Source of the DNA: an uncultured Granulosicoccaceae bacterium
GTDB lineage: Bacteria; Pseudomonadota; Gammaproteobacteria; CALCKW01
NCBI GenBank assembly: GCA_937965695.1
Contig: CALCKW010000051.1
Location: 1-54,422 of the forward strand
Direction: 5' to 3'
Length of the DNA stretch: 54,422 nucleotides
Made by a program: the position numbers and the translations under genes. Shown here piece after piece: positions 18,527 through 28,095 of this stretch. Each line of letters begins with the position of its first letter. Positions within the stretch are counted from its first letter, which is position 1. A model generated the notes under the pieces. The model ran no database searches, was not told the origin of the DNA, and was given only the letters and a program-made list of their open reading frames with translations.

Positions 18527-19126
18527 CTAGCCAATCGCTATATTCATTAGATTTCCAATGAGTATGATTTTCAGAACTTGCAGCAGAACCAAAGCCACCA
18601 ACAAAGATAGATCAAGTCCACCGATGGGCTTTATCCATCGGCGAACGGGTTCAGTGACTGGCCTGGATATGTCTGAGAGTACTTCTGCTGCAGGGTTTTG
18701 CCCACCGGGGCTAATCCAGCTAAGTACCGCAATAACGATCATCGCGAAGAGGAAGACATTGATAAATAGATTCAATAAATCGATGGGTGCCAATATCGCC
18801 ATAGTAGGGAGTGCCAAAGCCGCGGCGTTAATCCCATAGCCTGCAACCGTCACCTGACCAAGCGACAATAGCTTGAATACCATCATTTTGGCGATAATAA
18901 GCAGTAAGCAAAGCACAAGCGCGGCGATGTCTTGACCTTTGAAACCGGGGATAATACGTCTTAGTGGCACTAGAACCGGGTTGGTCATTTTAACGACGGC
19001 TTGTGCAAGAGGGTTGTAGTAATTGGCGCGTGTCACCTGCATAAGAAAACGCACGGCAACGACCATGATGTAAAGGTCGAAGGCAATTGTTACTAGTAGG
19101 TTTAGAGCTTGAATCGTAGGGCCCAT
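18527..19126 (-). CDS. yggT: YggT family membrane protein
   Basis: A 199-residue integral membrane protein with two YGGT repeats, each with the pattern of a hydrophobic pair around a conserved loop (NYYNPLAQAVVKMTNPVLVP in the first, GGQNPAAEVLSDISRPVTEP in the second). The family is linked to osmotic stress and cell-division protein insertion, but its biochemical role is unsettled. The ATG shares one base with the proC stop (TGATG), so it is translationally coupled to proC, the usual arrangement. Confidence 0.93.
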   Translation of the reverse strand: MGPTIQALNLLVTIAFDLYIMVVAVRFLMQVTRANYYNPLAQAVVKMTNPVLVPLRRIIPGFKGQDIAALVLCLLLIIAKMMVFKLLSLGQVTVAGYGINAAALALPTMAILAPIDLLNLFINVFLFAMIVIAVLSWISPGGQNPAAEVLSDISRPVTEPVRRWIKPIGGLDLSLLVALVLLQVLKIILIGNLMNIAIG

Positions 19127-19950
19127 CAGGCGTCTCCGGTCGCTTTGGCGAGTTCGTCAGCGCGGGTACATGCGGCTTGCATCGCATCAGCGACCAGTGC
19201 ATGAAAATCCGCTCGTTCAAAGACTGTCAACGCAGCAGCAGTTGTGCCACCTTTAGACGTGACAGCCTGGCGCAGTGTGCCTGCATCCCTTGGGTCGTCG
19301 CGCGCCATAACAGCAGCGCCTAACAGTGTTTGTGTGGCTAATGTGCGGGCGGTTTGCTCGGGCAGACCTAGTGTAACCGCTGCAGCTTGCATCGCTTCTA
19401 ACAGTAAAAACCCGTAGGCGGGCCCGCTGCCAGATAGAGCGGTGACGGCATCTATCTGTGCTTCACTTTGCACCCATTCAACAATACCGACTGACTCTGC
19501 GATATGGGTACTTAGCGCTTGCTGCGATGGGCTGACGGAGCGCGTCGCAAAAAGCCCCGCAGCACCAAAGCCGTAGAGCGCGGGTGTGTTGGGCATACAG
19601 CGCACAATAGCTTGTGAGCCACCGAGCCAAGTATCCAAGTCATCGCACCTAACGCCAGCGGCCACGGAGATGATGACAGGCTTGTGCTCTTGCAGGCTTG
19701 CCGCCAACGGTTCGCAAACCATCTGCATAATTTGAGGTTTAACCGCAAGGACTACCGCATCTGCTGTCGAAACCGCTTCCGCGTTATCAGCCACGGTATT
19801 TATGCCGTATTTGTCAGCGAGTGTGAGGCACTGCTGCTCATTTGGATCGCAGGCTGTAATGGACGAGGCGCTATGGCCATTGGCAATGAGGCCGCCGATC
19901 AAACTGGTGGCCATGTTGCCTGCGCCGATAAAGCAAATATGCTGGGCCAT
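19126..19950 (-). CDS. proC: pyrroline-5-carboxylate reductase
   Basis: ProC performs the last step of proline synthesis, reducing pyrroline-5-carboxylate with NAD(P)H. The 274-residue protein starts with the Rossmann motif ICFIGAGNMATSLIGGL and ends with the family signature VTSKGGTTAAALTVFE. The length is standard. It lies three bases after the transaldolase gene, followed by yggT with a one-base overlap. Confidence 0.96.
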   Translation of the reverse strand: MAQHICFIGAGNMATSLIGGLIANGHSASSITACDPNEQQCLTLADKYGINTVADNAEAVSTADAVVLAVKPQIMQMVCEPLAASLQEHKPVIISVAAGVRCDDLDTWLGGSQAIVRCMPNTPALYGFGAAGLFATRSVSPSQQALSTHIAESVGIVEWVQSEAQIDAVTALSGSGPAYGFLLLEAMQAAAVTLGLPEQTARTLATQTLLGAAVMARDDPRDAGTLRQAVTSKGGTTAAALTVFERADFHALVADAMQAACTRADELAKATGDA

Positions 19951-19953
19951 GCT

Positions 19954-21075
19954 TTAGGAGCTCTTTTTTAGCGAAGCACGCTTTTTATCGATGACTTGCA
20001 GCAAGTTATCAAACGACGCGATAAATGAGTTCACGCCGTCGTTTTCAAGCTTGGAAGTGATGTGGCTCAAATCTATTCCCATCGAACTGATGGTTTCGAT
20101 GTGCTCCAGAGCGGTTGCTACATCTTCGGCCAAGGTTGCGTGTGGTGTGCCGCTCTCACGATAAGCGGCCAATGTTGCGGGAGGCAGGGTGTTTACCGTA
20201 TCTGGTCCGATCAGGGCTTCGACATAATAAGTGTCAGGGAGGGCTGGGTCCTTAGGGCTGGTGCTAGCCCAGAGCAAGCGTTGAGGTTTCGCCCCTGCAG
20301 CAGCTAGCTTTGCCCAAGCGTCGCTGTTAAACAGATTTTGATAATGGCCGTAGGCAAGTTTTGCATTGGCGATAGCCGTTTTGGCTTGCAAGGTTTCAGC
20401 CGCTAGGCCGCCGACTTTGCTCAGCTCCTTGTCTACCGCTGCATCCACACGCGAGATGAAAAAGCTCGCGACGGATGAAATGTTGTCAACAGGCTTTCCG
20501 GCCGCCAGTCGACGCTCTAGTCCCTTTATCCACGCGGCAGCGATTGCCTGGTAGCGAGAAACTGAAAACAATAACGTCACGTTGACGCTAATGCCGTCGG
20601 CGGTTAGTTCCTCAAATGCTTTGACGCCCGCTTCTGTGCCAGGCACTTTTATCATAGCGTTGGGCTTGTTCAATGCGGCGTGCAGTGCGCGCGCTTCTGC
20701 TAGAGTCGCTTCGGTATCGTGTGCTAGTGCGGGTGACACTTCTAGGCTAACCATGCCGTCGTCGTTATACTTTTCATGCACTGGGGCGAACAAATCGGCA
20801 GCGTCACGGATGTCTGTTAGCGCTAATTCGGTAAACACTTGGGTAGCGGTTCGCGTGTCATCTTCGCTATCTAATGTGCGGATATGGGCATCGTATTCAT
20901 CGCTGCTCGCTATCGCTTTCTCAAATATTGCTGGATTGGATGTCAAACCGCGCAAACCATCTTCGTCAATTAAACGTTTAAGGCTGCCATCGGCCACAAA
21001 ACTTTTCTGGATAAAATCCAACCAAGGGCTTTGGCCTAGCGTGCTAAGTCTTTGCAGTGGATTCAACTCACTCAT
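19954..21075 (-). CDS. tal: transaldolase, mycobacterial/cyanobacterial type
   Basis: Transaldolase moves a dihydroxyacetone unit between sugar phosphates in the pentose phosphate pathway. The 373-residue protein has SPWLDFIQKSF, GLTSNPAIFEKAI (~43-55) and the Schiff-base lysine Lys143 in AMIKVPGT. The sequence style (LDxIxxxL...LIDEDGLRGLTSNP) is that of the longer Tal subfamily known from actinobacteria and cyanobacteria, not of E. coli TalB. I prefer the ATG at 21075, with GTGAG seven bases upstream, over the GTG at 21087. Confidence 0.92.
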   Translation of the reverse strand: MSELNPLQRLSTLGQSPWLDFIQKSFVADGSLKRLIDEDGLRGLTSNPAIFEKAIASSDEYDAHIRTLDSEDDTRTATQVFTELALTDIRDAADLFAPVHEKYNDDGMVSLEVSPALAHDTEATLAEARALHAALNKPNAMIKVPGTEAGVKAFEELTADGISVNVTLLFSVSRYQAIAAAWIKGLERRLAAGKPVDNISSVASFFISRVDAAVDKELSKVGGLAAETLQAKTAIANAKLAYGHYQNLFNSDAWAKLAAAGAKPQRLLWASTSPKDPALPDTYYVEALIGPDTVNTLPPATLAAYRESGTPHATLAEDVATALEHIETISSMGIDLSHITSKLENDGVNSFIASFDNLLQVIDKKRASLKKSS

Positions 21076-21154
21076 CTTATCGCTCACTTATAGTTTTGGA
21101 AATAAATTAGGTGAATATTTTTGATTTGGTGCTGAGGCAAAGTTCATCTAAGTC

Positions 21155-21856
21155 TCACGATATTTTAGGCGCACGCTGACCAAAAATTGCCGTTCCAACT
21201 CGCACCATTGTCGAACCTTCGGCAACTGCTGCCTCCAAGTCGCCGCTCATTCCAACAGACAGGGTATCCATATCCGGAAGCTCTCGCTGGATACTTTCAA
21301 ATAGTTCTCTCAGTCTGCGGCAGCTATCACGTTGCTCCTCGAAGGACTCAGAGGCACGCGGAATTGCCATTAGGCCACGCAATTTTAGCCGCGGCAGTTG
21401 CGCTACAGCTAGGCAAAGCGCCTTAGTTTCCTCGGGCAACACACCAGCCTTGCTCTGTTCTTCGTCAATATTGACTTGTATGCAAATGTTTAGCAGATCG
21501 TCATCTTTACGTTGGTCACTGAGCCTTTGTGCAATTTTAAGGCGATCTACGCAGTGAACCCAGTCGAAGTTCTCCGCGAGCGGTCGCGTTTTGTTCGATT
21601 GGATGGCACCGATGAAGTGCCAGCAACAGCCTTGGCCTGCCAGTTGCTCTATTTTACCCAGCGCTTCGTTGAGGTAATTCTCACCGAAGTCCCTTTGACC
21701 AGCGGCCATAACGGCTCGAATGTCTTCGATTGGCTTGGTTTTACTGACGGCAAGCAGACACACACTTTCGGGTGTGCGGTTGAATTTAACTTCAGCTTGG
21801 GCCAAACGATGCCGAACTATTGAAAGTGAACGGCTGGCGTCCTGATCATGACTCAT
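21155..21856 (-). CDS. yggS: YggS family PLP homeostasis protein
   Basis: YggS (PLPBP) is a cytoplasmic pyridoxal-phosphate carrier with an alanine-racemase-like barrel and no known enzyme activity. The 233-residue product has the lysine that binds PLP (Lys39 in LLAVSKTKP), then QRDFGENYLNEA, WHFIGAIQSNKTR, and the phosphate-binding SVGMSGDLEAAVAEGSTMVR. The start at 21856 follows the family's usual N-terminal length; no strong ribosome binding site was seen. It is divergent from pilT, as in Pseudomonas. Confidence 0.95.
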   Translation of the reverse strand: MSHDQDASRSLSIVRHRLAQAEVKFNRTPESVCLLAVSKTKPIEDIRAVMAAGQRDFGENYLNEALGKIEQLAGQGCCWHFIGAIQSNKTRPLAENFDWVHCVDRLKIAQRLSDQRKDDDLLNICIQVNIDEEQSKAGVLPEETKALCLAVAQLPRLKLRGLMAIPRASESFEEQRDSCRRLRELFESIQRELPDMDTLSVGMSGDLEAAVAEGSTMVRVGTAIFGQRAPKIS

Positions 21857-21940
21857 GGGCGTGTTGACGTAGTTAGGACGCTTTGAGCGTCTCATTCAGA
21901 AGGTTTTTGGCGGTCGCCTTACAATGTACAGGGTAACATG

Positions 21941-22984
21941 ATGGATATAGCTCAGCTTCTCGCGTTTTGTGTAAAACAAGGTGCTTCAGACTTGCATTTG
22001 TCGGCCGGCCTGCCGCCGATGATCCGAGTTGACGGTGATATGCGACGTGTCAATGCGCCTGAGATGGACCACAAACAGGTTCACGCCATGATATATGACA
22101 TCATGGACGATCAGCAGCGTAAGGTGTACGAAGAAGAGCTAGAAACTGATTTCTCTTTCGAGTTACCTGAAATTGCTCGATTTCGTGTTAATGCCTTTAT
22201 TCAAGGGCGCGGCGCGGCGGCTGTATTTCGTACGATCCCGAGTGAAGTGTTATCTCTCGACACCTTGGGCGCTCCACATATTTTTAAAGAAATCTCCAGT
22301 TACCCGCGCGGTATCGTGCTGGTCACAGGTCCCACGGGCTCTGGTAAGTCAACCACCCTCGCTGCGATGGTCGATTACAAAAACGAATCTGAGCTAGGTC
22401 ACATTCTGACCATCGAAGATCCGATTGAATTTGTTCACACCAGCAAAAAATGCCTTGTCAATCAGCGTGAAGTTGGTCGAGATACTCAAGGCTTTGAAAA
22501 CGCGCTGCGATCAGCGCTTCGGGAAGATCCCGACACCATCTTGGTTGGTGAGCTGCGTGACCTCGAGACCATTCGTTTAGCGTTGACCGCTGCCGAAACT
22601 GGCCACTTGGTCTTTGGCACTTTGCACACAAGTTCAGCCGCCAAGACTATTGACCGTATTGTCGACGTCTTTCCAGCCGATGAAAAATCGATGGTTCGGG
22701 CCATGTTGTCAGAGTCCTTGAAAGCTGTCATTTCACAGACTCTGCTGAAAAAGACTGGTGGCGGCCGTATAGCGGCGCATGAAATTATGATTGGCACACC
22801 TGCAATTCGTAACCTGATCCGCGAAGACAAAATCCCTCAGATGTATTCTGCAATCCAGACAGGCAGTGCAGCGGGCATGATCACACTAGATCAGACACTC
22901 AAAGGGCTTGTTGCTTCAGGGCAAGTCGATGGGCGTGAGGCTCGTCGAAAGGCTGTAAATCCAGATATCGTCTCTGCGGCGTAA
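21941..22984 (+). CDS. pilT: type IV pilus retraction ATPase PilT
   Basis: PilT is the hexameric ATPase that depolymerises type IV pili for twitching. The 347-residue protein begins MDIAQLLAFCVKQGASDLHL, very close to Pseudomonas PilT, with Walker A GPTGSGKS (130-137), Walker B in DTILVGELRD, and the PilT-specific AIRNLIRE motif needed for retraction. The ATG at 21938 directly precedes the chosen one, so MMDIA is the alternative. It is followed after 20 bases by pilU. Confidence 0.97.
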   Translation: MDIAQLLAFCVKQGASDLHLSAGLPPMIRVDGDMRRVNAPEMDHKQVHAMIYDIMDDQQRKVYEEELETDFSFELPEIARFRVNAFIQGRGAAAVFRTIPSEVLSLDTLGAPHIFKEISSYPRGIVLVTGPTGSGKSTTLAAMVDYKNESELGHILTIEDPIEFVHTSKKCLVNQREVGRDTQGFENALRSALREDPDTILVGELRDLETIRLALTAAETGHLVFGTLHTSSAAKTIDRIVDVFPADEKSMVRAMLSESLKAVISQTLLKKTGGGRIAAHEIMIGTPAIRNLIREDKIPQMYSAIQTGSAAGMITLDQTLKGLVASGQVDGREARRKAVNPDIVSAA

Positions 22985-23004
22985 GTTTAATCAAGGCATT
23001 ATTC

Positions 23005-24198
23005 ATGGCAGAAGAAAATTCTACGTCTAAAGCACGCGCTTACGTTTTTGAGCTGATGCACTGTCTCGCCCGTCAGGGTGGTTCAGATCTGTACGTCACG
23101 GCTGGTTCGCCACCCGTGATCAGAATCGGAGAAGAGCTCAAGCGCATCGGTGATGAAAAACTGATGCCGCCGCAGACTATGGCTCTAGCAACTTCGCTGA
23201 TGGATCAGCGATTGCGCGATGAGTTTATGGAAAGTAGCGAGTGCAATTTTGCCCTGAGTGTGCCTAATGTTTCGCGATTCCGCGTCAACGCGTATATCCA
23301 GCGGGGTAGCGCGTCGATGGTCATTCGTCAGATATCAACCAATATTCCGACTCTAGATCAGTTGAATATGCCGGCGGTATTGAAAGACCTTGTTATGGCG
23401 AAGCGAGGCTTGATTATGGTGGTTGGTGCTACTGGCCAAGGCAAGTCCACGACATTAGCAGCTCTAGTTGATCATCGAAATGAAAACGCCAGCGGTCACA
23501 TCATTACGATAGAAGACCCCATCGAATTTGTTCATACTCACAAGCAGGGTTTGGTGAGTCAGCGCGAAATTGGAACGGACACTGAATCATTTGGAATAGC
23601 GCTTCGCAATGCATTGCGACAAGCACCTGACCTTATTCTCATCGGCGAAATCCGAGATCGGGAATCGATGGAACGTGCTCTTGAAATAGCGGAGACAGGG
23701 CACTTGTGTCTTTGTACTCTGCACGCCAACAACACGAACCAAGCGATGGAGCGGGTAGCGAGTTTCTTCCCGCCAGAAGGCCGCGAAAAACTCATGTACG
23801 AGTTATCTCTGAATTTGCGTGCGGTGTTATCACAGCGTCTTATTCGCAAAGAGGATGACACTGGACGATTGCCGGCGATAGAAGTATTGATGAACACACC
23901 ATTGATGGCTGAACTCATCTCGAGAGGCGACTTGATGGCGGTGAAGAGTTTGATGGCCAAATCTCGTGAACTCGGTATGCAAACTTTTGATCAATCTCTC
24001 ATTGACCTAGCAAGCGCAGGCGTCATTGATAAGCTCGAAGCCGTTCGAAATGCGGATTCTCCTAACGATGTGCGTCTGCATTTTAAGTTGGGTGATCTAG
24101 ACGTGGATAGTTTCAACGATGACACTATGAAACTTCAAAATGTCGAAGACGCGCCAACAGCAGAAAAAGACACCGTAGGCCGCATGATTCGACGTTAG
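23005..24198 (+). CDS. pilU: PilT-dependent retraction ATPase PilU
   Basis: PilU is a PilT paralog that adds force to retraction. The 397-residue protein has Walker A GATGQGKS (141-148; most relatives have a Ser or Thr where Gln145 stands), Walker B in DLILIGEIRD, and the His box in LCTLHANN. It is about 50 residues longer than PilT at the C-terminus, as usual for PilU. It lies 20 bases after pilT in one operon and ends at a bidirectional terminator. Confidence 0.95.
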   Translation: MAEENSTSKARAYVFELMHCLARQGGSDLYVTAGSPPVIRIGEELKRIGDEKLMPPQTMALATSLMDQRLRDEFMESSECNFALSVPNVSRFRVNAYIQRGSASMVIRQISTNIPTLDQLNMPAVLKDLVMAKRGLIMVVGATGQGKSTTLAALVDHRNENASGHIITIEDPIEFVHTHKQGLVSQREIGTDTESFGIALRNALRQAPDLILIGEIRDRESMERALEIAETGHLCLCTLHANNTNQAMERVASFFPPEGREKLMYELSLNLRAVLSQRLIRKEDDTGRLPAIEVLMNTPLMAELISRGDLMAVKSLMAKSRELGMQTFDQSLIDLASAGVIDKLEAVRNADSPNDVRLHFKLGDLDVDSFNDDTMKLQNVEDAPTAEKDTVGRMIRR

Positions 24199-24216
24199 TG
24201 TTTATTTGCACGTTTT

Positions 24217-24251
24217 AAAAAAAGCCGTTTCCCAGTGAAACGGTTTTTTTT
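24217..24251. terminator. bidirectional intrinsic terminator between pilU and pyrC'
   Basis: CCGTTTC and GAAACGG form a seven-base-pair stem with loop CCAGT, with an A run on the left and a T run on the right. It can stop pilU transcripts from the left and pyrC' transcripts from the right. Confidence 0.9.
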
Positions 24252-24262
24252 GGTCTGGTTTT

Positions 24263-25543
24263 CTAAGGGCGAATGGGGGCTTCAATCCACTTGCCGCGAA
24301 GCACTACACCTGTGCAAACAGACTTCAGCTCTGTGTTTAGCCAAGGAGAATTTTTGCCTTTGCTGTGCATGGTGTCCGTTTGTAGCACCCATTTAGTATC
24401 GGGTTCTACAACACAGACATCGGCTGGAGCACCGACCGATAAGGTGCCATAAGGCAAGCCTAGCGCCTGTGCTGGGCGGCTGCTCACCCAGCTTATGCAC
24501 TCGGTTTTGCTCGCGCCAATTTGATTGCCTAATGACAACACCTGCGAAATAAAACTATCGAAAGAGGATGCACCGACGTTTGCAGAATCGAAGGGCACTG
24601 CTTTGGCGTCTGCGCTTACCGGGCGGTGGTCCGAGCAAATACCATCGAGGGTGCCGTCCAGCAAAGCCGCTTGCAATCCGTCGCGATCAGCTGAGTTGCG
24701 TAATGGCGGCATCAACTTGCAATGGTTGTTGTACCCTGTGAGCGCAGTGTCGGCGAGTAGCAAATTGTTGATGCTGGCGTCTGCGCTAATGGCCAGTCCA
24801 TCCGCTTTAGCTTGTTTGACAAGCATGGCACCACGTGCTGTGCTAAGTCTTGAAAAATGTACTCGTGCTCCTGTGTGTATCGCCAATTCTATTATCTGGG
24901 CGATGGCGACGGTCTCTGCGGATGCTGGAATACCGTTGAGCCCTAGTCGCTGTGCGACAGGGCCTTCATGTGCGCAGCCATCGGCGCGCAACCAGTCGTT
25001 ACAGGGTTGTAAAACTAGCGGGATTGCATAGTTGGCCGAATACTCCATGGCGCGTCGTAGAACACGAGTGTCATTGATCGGTTCTTCGGCTTGACTGGCG
25101 CCTATGCAGCCGACTTCCATGAGTGTTTGCAGCTCACTTAAATGCTTGCCTTCCAGGCCGCGTGTCAATGCAGCATAAGCACGAACCCGTGATGTTCCAG
25201 CCTTTCTGCTCAGACCGCGAATTAATTCAACGGTAGCGGTTTGATCCAGCGTAGGCGTTGTGTCCGGTGGCATGCACACGGTCGTGATGCCGCCGTGCGC
25301 CGCAGCGGTTGTCTCGCTGACAATGTCACCGCAGTGACCTATGCTTGGGCTGCCGGGCCGAGCCCATAAATCCACCAAACCGGGGCACAAGATTTTGCCC
25401 CGCATATCGAGTTCTAAGTCGTAGTTGGTTTGCTCGTCAGGGGTGGCGATGACATCATTATGTATGGCGATGTCTGAAACTTCGTCACGACCATTGGCGG
25501 GGTCGATGACACGGCCATTGCGCAAAAGTATGCTGTTCTTCAT
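24263..25543 (-). CDS. pyrC': dihydroorotase-like non-catalytic subunit PyrC' (PyrX)
   Basis: This 426-residue protein has the amidohydrolase fold of dihydroorotase but lacks the metal-binding HxH: where active enzymes have a D-L-H-x-H-x-R pattern it has [10 protein letters not shown] (55-64), with Trp60 and Arg62 in place of the histidines. In Pseudomonas an equally inactive homolog is a structural partner of aspartate transcarbamoylase. Its ATG overlaps the pyrB stop by four bases (ATGA), which fits obligate co-assembly. An active dihydroorotase must be encoded elsewhere. Automatic annotation is likely to call this an active dihydroorotase. Confidence 0.93.
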   Translation of the reverse strand: MKNSILLRNGRVIDPANGRDEVSDIAIHNDVIATPDEQTNYDLELDMRGKILCPGLVDLWARPGSPSIGHCGDIVSETTAAAHGGITTVCMPPDTTPTLDQTATVELIRGLSRKAGTSRVRAYAALTRGLEGKHLSELQTLMEVGCIGASQAEEPINDTRVLRRAMEYSANYAIPLVLQPCNDWLRADGCAHEGPVAQRLGLNGIPASAETVAIAQIIELAIHTGARVHFSRLSTARGAMLVKQAKADGLAISADASINNLLLADTALTGYNNHCKLMPPLRNSADRDGLQAALLDGTLDGICSDHRPVSADAKAVPFDSANVGASSFDSFISQVLSLGNQIGASKTECISWVSSRPAQALGLPYGTLSVGAPADVCVVEPDTKWVLQTDTMHSKGKNSPWLNTELKSVCTGVVLRGKWIEAPIRP

Positions 25544-26544
25544 GGCTGTTCTCCTGCCGCTGTATTGCCCATCGCTATGGACATCACCGCCATGCGAACC
25601 GCAATACCGTATGTCACTTGCTTTAGTATGACGCTCTGTGCCCCATCGGCTACAGCACCGTCGATCTCGACGCCACGATTGGTCGGCCCAGGGTGCATGA
25701 CAATGGCATCTGGCTTGGCATATTTAAGTCGTCGATTGTCCAGTCCGTATTGGCGGAAGTATTCACCGGTACTCGGTAAAAGCGCGCCACTCATGCGCTC
25801 GTTTTGCAGTCGCAACATAATGACCACGTCGACATCTGCAAGGCCGCTGGCCAAGTCGCGGTAAACGCTCACCCCCATCTCTTGAAGCTCTTGAGGCACC
25901 AAGGTTGTCGGTCCAACCGCTCGAATATCTGGCACACCGAGGATTTTTAGGGCGTGGATCTGCGAGCGTGCGACGCGCGAATGCACGATGTCGCCAACAA
26001 TCGCTACGCTCAGCTGTCTGAAGTCACCTTTAAAGCGACGAATGGTGAACATGTCCAGCATGGCTTGGGTGGGGTGGGCGTGCCGCCCGTCACCAGCATT
26101 GATAACGCTCACGTGAGGCGCAACGTGTTGCGCAACAAAATGCGCTGCACCTGACTCAGCGTGGCGAACGACAAACATGTCGCACAACATAGCTTGTAAA
26201 TTATTTAAGGTGTCGAGTAGAGACTCACCTTTGGCTGTGGCCGAACGCTGGATGTCGATGTTCAGAACATCTGCAGATAATCGTTTAGCGGCTAACTCAA
26301 ATGTAGTGCGGGTGCGGGTACTGTTTTCAAAAAACAAGTTCGCTACGGTACGTCCGCGCAGCAGAGGCACCTTTTTCAATCCTTGATCGCTCGCGCCCAT
26401 GAAGCTCTCGGCGGTTTCTAGAATGTGCGTCAAAGTGTCGCGATCTAAACCTTCAGTCGTCAGAAAATGTTTTAGTTTGCCGTCTCGATTGAGCTGGATT
26501 TGTTCAAACGCTTGTTGGGCTGATGCTTGGTCTGTAGGGTTCAC
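25540..26544 (-). CDS. pyrB: aspartate carbamoyltransferase catalytic subunit
   Basis: PyrB condenses carbamoyl phosphate with aspartate in pyrimidine synthesis. The 334-residue protein has the carbamoyl-phosphate motif [13 protein letters not shown] (~72-84) and the aspartate-site [12 protein letters not shown]. It is about 20 residues longer at the N-terminus than E. coli PyrB, as in the Pseudomonas type that pairs with PyrC'. The start is a GTG that overlaps the pyrR stop by four bases. No pyrI regulatory chain is nearby. Confidence 0.97.
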   Translation of the reverse strand: MNPTDQASAQQAFEQIQLNRDGKLKHFLTTEGLDRDTLTHILETAESFMGASDQGLKKVPLLRGRTVANLFFENSTRTRTTFELAAKRLSADVLNIDIQRSATAKGESLLDTLNNLQAMLCDMFVVRHAESGAAHFVAQHVAPHVSVINAGDGRHAHPTQAMLDMFTIRRFKGDFRQLSVAIVGDIVHSRVARSQIHALKILGVPDIRAVGPTTLVPQELQEMGVSVYRDLASGLADVDVVIMLRLQNERMSGALLPSTGEYFRQYGLDNRRLKYAKPDAIVMHPGPTNRGVEIDGAVADGAQSVILKQVTYGIAVRMAVMSIAMGNTAAGEQP

Positions 26545-27050
26545 GTTGGCTCTCCTTCGAGGTGTAGCATCAGCGGATCAGTTTGCAGTTTGATTTGTTG
26601 GTTTGGCCCGAGATCCACTGACGCGCCAGCCACGTCTGCTCGTATGGGTAGCTCGTGTCCGCTGCGCTCAACCAGGCACGCGAGCAACACGCGTGCTGGG
26701 CGGCCATAGTCAAATATCTCGTTCAAAGCGGCGCGAACTGTTCGGCCACTGTAAAGCACATCGTCTACCAGAATAACCGTACGGTCTTCTAAATTTTGAG
26801 GCAGATCAGTTGCACCAACGGTGGGATGCAGGCCGATACGGCTAAAGTCGTCCCGATAAAAGCTGATCGACAACATGCCTAGTGGGGCACTAAGACCTAA
26901 GCGTTTGTGTAGGGCGCTGGCGACATCGACGCCGCCTGTATGTATGCCAATCATGGCGCTACTCTCGAGCTGATCGCCTAGGCTTTCACGCAGCTTTTCG
27001 GTCATGTCATCTAGCATCGCTTCTGTGCGAGCTGTATCGGCAAATATCAT
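26541..27050 (-). CDS. pyrR: bifunctional pyrimidine regulatory protein / uracil phosphoribosyltransferase PyrR
   Basis: The 169-residue protein has the phosphoribosyltransferase PRPP loop [18 protein letters not shown] (~92-109) and the PyrR-type IGIHTGGV near the N-terminus. In Bacillus PyrR regulates pyr genes by RNA attenuation; in Pseudomonas-like operons it precedes pyrB. I did not find a clear attenuator hairpin in front of pyrB here, since the genes overlap. Overlaps of four bases with ruvX and pyrB show tight coupling. Confidence 0.94.
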   Translation of the reverse strand: MIFADTARTEAMLDDMTEKLRESLGDQLESSAMIGIHTGGVDVASALHKRLGLSAPLGMLSISFYRDDFSRIGLHPTVGATDLPQNLEDRTVILVDDVLYSGRTVRAALNEIFDYGRPARVLLACLVERSGHELPIRADVAGASVDLGPNQQIKLQTDPLMLHLEGEPT

Positions 27051-27478
27051 GCGGGGTCTCCGGCTTCTAGCCAGTGTTGCAGTATAAGGGTTGCGGCAAT
27101 TTTATCGGTGTCGCCTTTGCTAGTGCGCCGTCGGCCACTTGCTCGATTATTTCGTATGACCCCCTCGGCTTGTCGCGAGGTGGTGCGCTCGTCTGCTTCG
27201 TGCACAGGCAAGTTAAAACGGCCCTGTAGCTGGCGCCCAAAACGCGCTGCACGAGCCGTCATCTCGCTGTCTGTACCATCCATATGGCGCGGTACACCCA
27301 CCACCAAGGCAGCGGGCCGCCATTCAGCTAAAAGCTTCTCAATTCCCGCCCAGTCGATGCTTCCATCTTTGCTCGTCAACGTAGTCAAAGGAGAGCATAG
27401 GCCTGTTTCGCGGTCTCCCACAGCTAGGCCGATACGACGTTCCCCAAAGTCGAAGCCAATTAACGTGTTGGCGCTCAT
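27047..27478 (-). CDS. ruvX: RuvX/YqgF family putative Holliday junction resolvase
   Basis: The 143-residue protein has the RNase H-like fold markers of YqgF: IGFDFGERRIGLAVG at the start with the first catalytic Asp, VVGVPRHMDGT in the middle, a DERTTSRQAE segment, and a terminal Asp in KGDTDKIAAT. Homologs act in 16S pre-rRNA processing and possibly recombination. The ATG at 27478 is used; an in-frame TTG at 27484 overlaps the algH stop (TTGA) and would fit translational coupling. Confidence 0.93.
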   Translation of the reverse strand: MSANTLIGFDFGERRIGLAVGDRETGLCSPLTTLTSKDGSIDWAGIEKLLAEWRPAALVVGVPRHMDGTDSEMTARAARFGRQLQGRFNLPVHEADERTTSRQAEGVIRNNRASGRRRTSKGDTDKIAATLILQHWLEAGDPA

Positions 27479-27480
27479 GC

Positions 27481-28029
27481 TCAAGCGCGCCCGGATTGCG
27501 GTGTCAGCTGTGCAGGATCAATGCCCAGTAACTCAACGGAAGCGCGCCAGCGTTTTTCCGGTGGCAAGTCAAAGATGATTGACAGATCGACGGGTGCGGT
27601 AAGCCAGCTGTTGTCTGTAATTTCTTGCTCAAGTTGACCGCCGCCCCAGCCGGCACGTCCCAGCGCTAAGAGCATTTGTGCTGGCCCTTCGCCGCGAGAG
27701 ACTTGTTCCAGCAGATCACGTGAAGTCGTCAGAGCGATATCTTCGCTGATGGCTGCACTGGCATCGTAATCAGCTCCACCTCTATGCAGGACAAAACCGC
27801 GCTCCGATTCCACGGGGCCACCGCGCATGACAGGTACACGGGCTGACTCTAGAGGGGCTGGCAGCGAGAGTTGTTCCAATACCTGATCCAACGACATGTC
27901 GATGGGGTCGCTGAGCACGATGCCGCTCGCGCCATCTTCGGTATGTTCAACAATGTAGGTCACGCTCTGGGCAAACCAGGAGTCGTCGAGGGAGGGCATG
28001 GCGATGAGTAGTTGATTGCGTAAATCCAT
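27481..28029 (-). CDS. algH: YqgE/AlgH family protein
   Basis: The 182-residue product has the family's N-terminal LLIAMPSLDDSWFAQSVTYI, the central PVMRGGPVESERGFVLHR and the LLALGRAGWGGGQLEQEI segment. AlgH affects alginate production in Pseudomonas, but the molecular function is unknown. It stands between tonB and ruvX, as in Pseudomonas. The ATG at 28029 is used; an in-frame ATG at 28047 would give six more residues and neither has a strong ribosome binding site. Confidence 0.93.
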   Translation of the reverse strand: MDLRNQLLIAMPSLDDSWFAQSVTYIVEHTEDGASGIVLSDPIDMSLDQVLEQLSLPAPLESARVPVMRGGPVESERGFVLHRGGADYDASAAISEDIALTTSRDLLEQVSRGEGPAQMLLALGRAGWGGGQLEQEITDNSWLTAPVDLSIIFDLPPEKRWRASVELLGIDPAQLTPQSGRA

Positions 28030-28095
28030 GGCGCCAATTCTACGCATCGCACCGCCGCAGTGCACGGATACATGGTGCTTACTCAGTTGCCCCGA

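Noticed and set aside
24263..25543. PyrC' as an active dihydroorotase
   Set aside because: Both metal-binding histidines of the HxH motif are absent.
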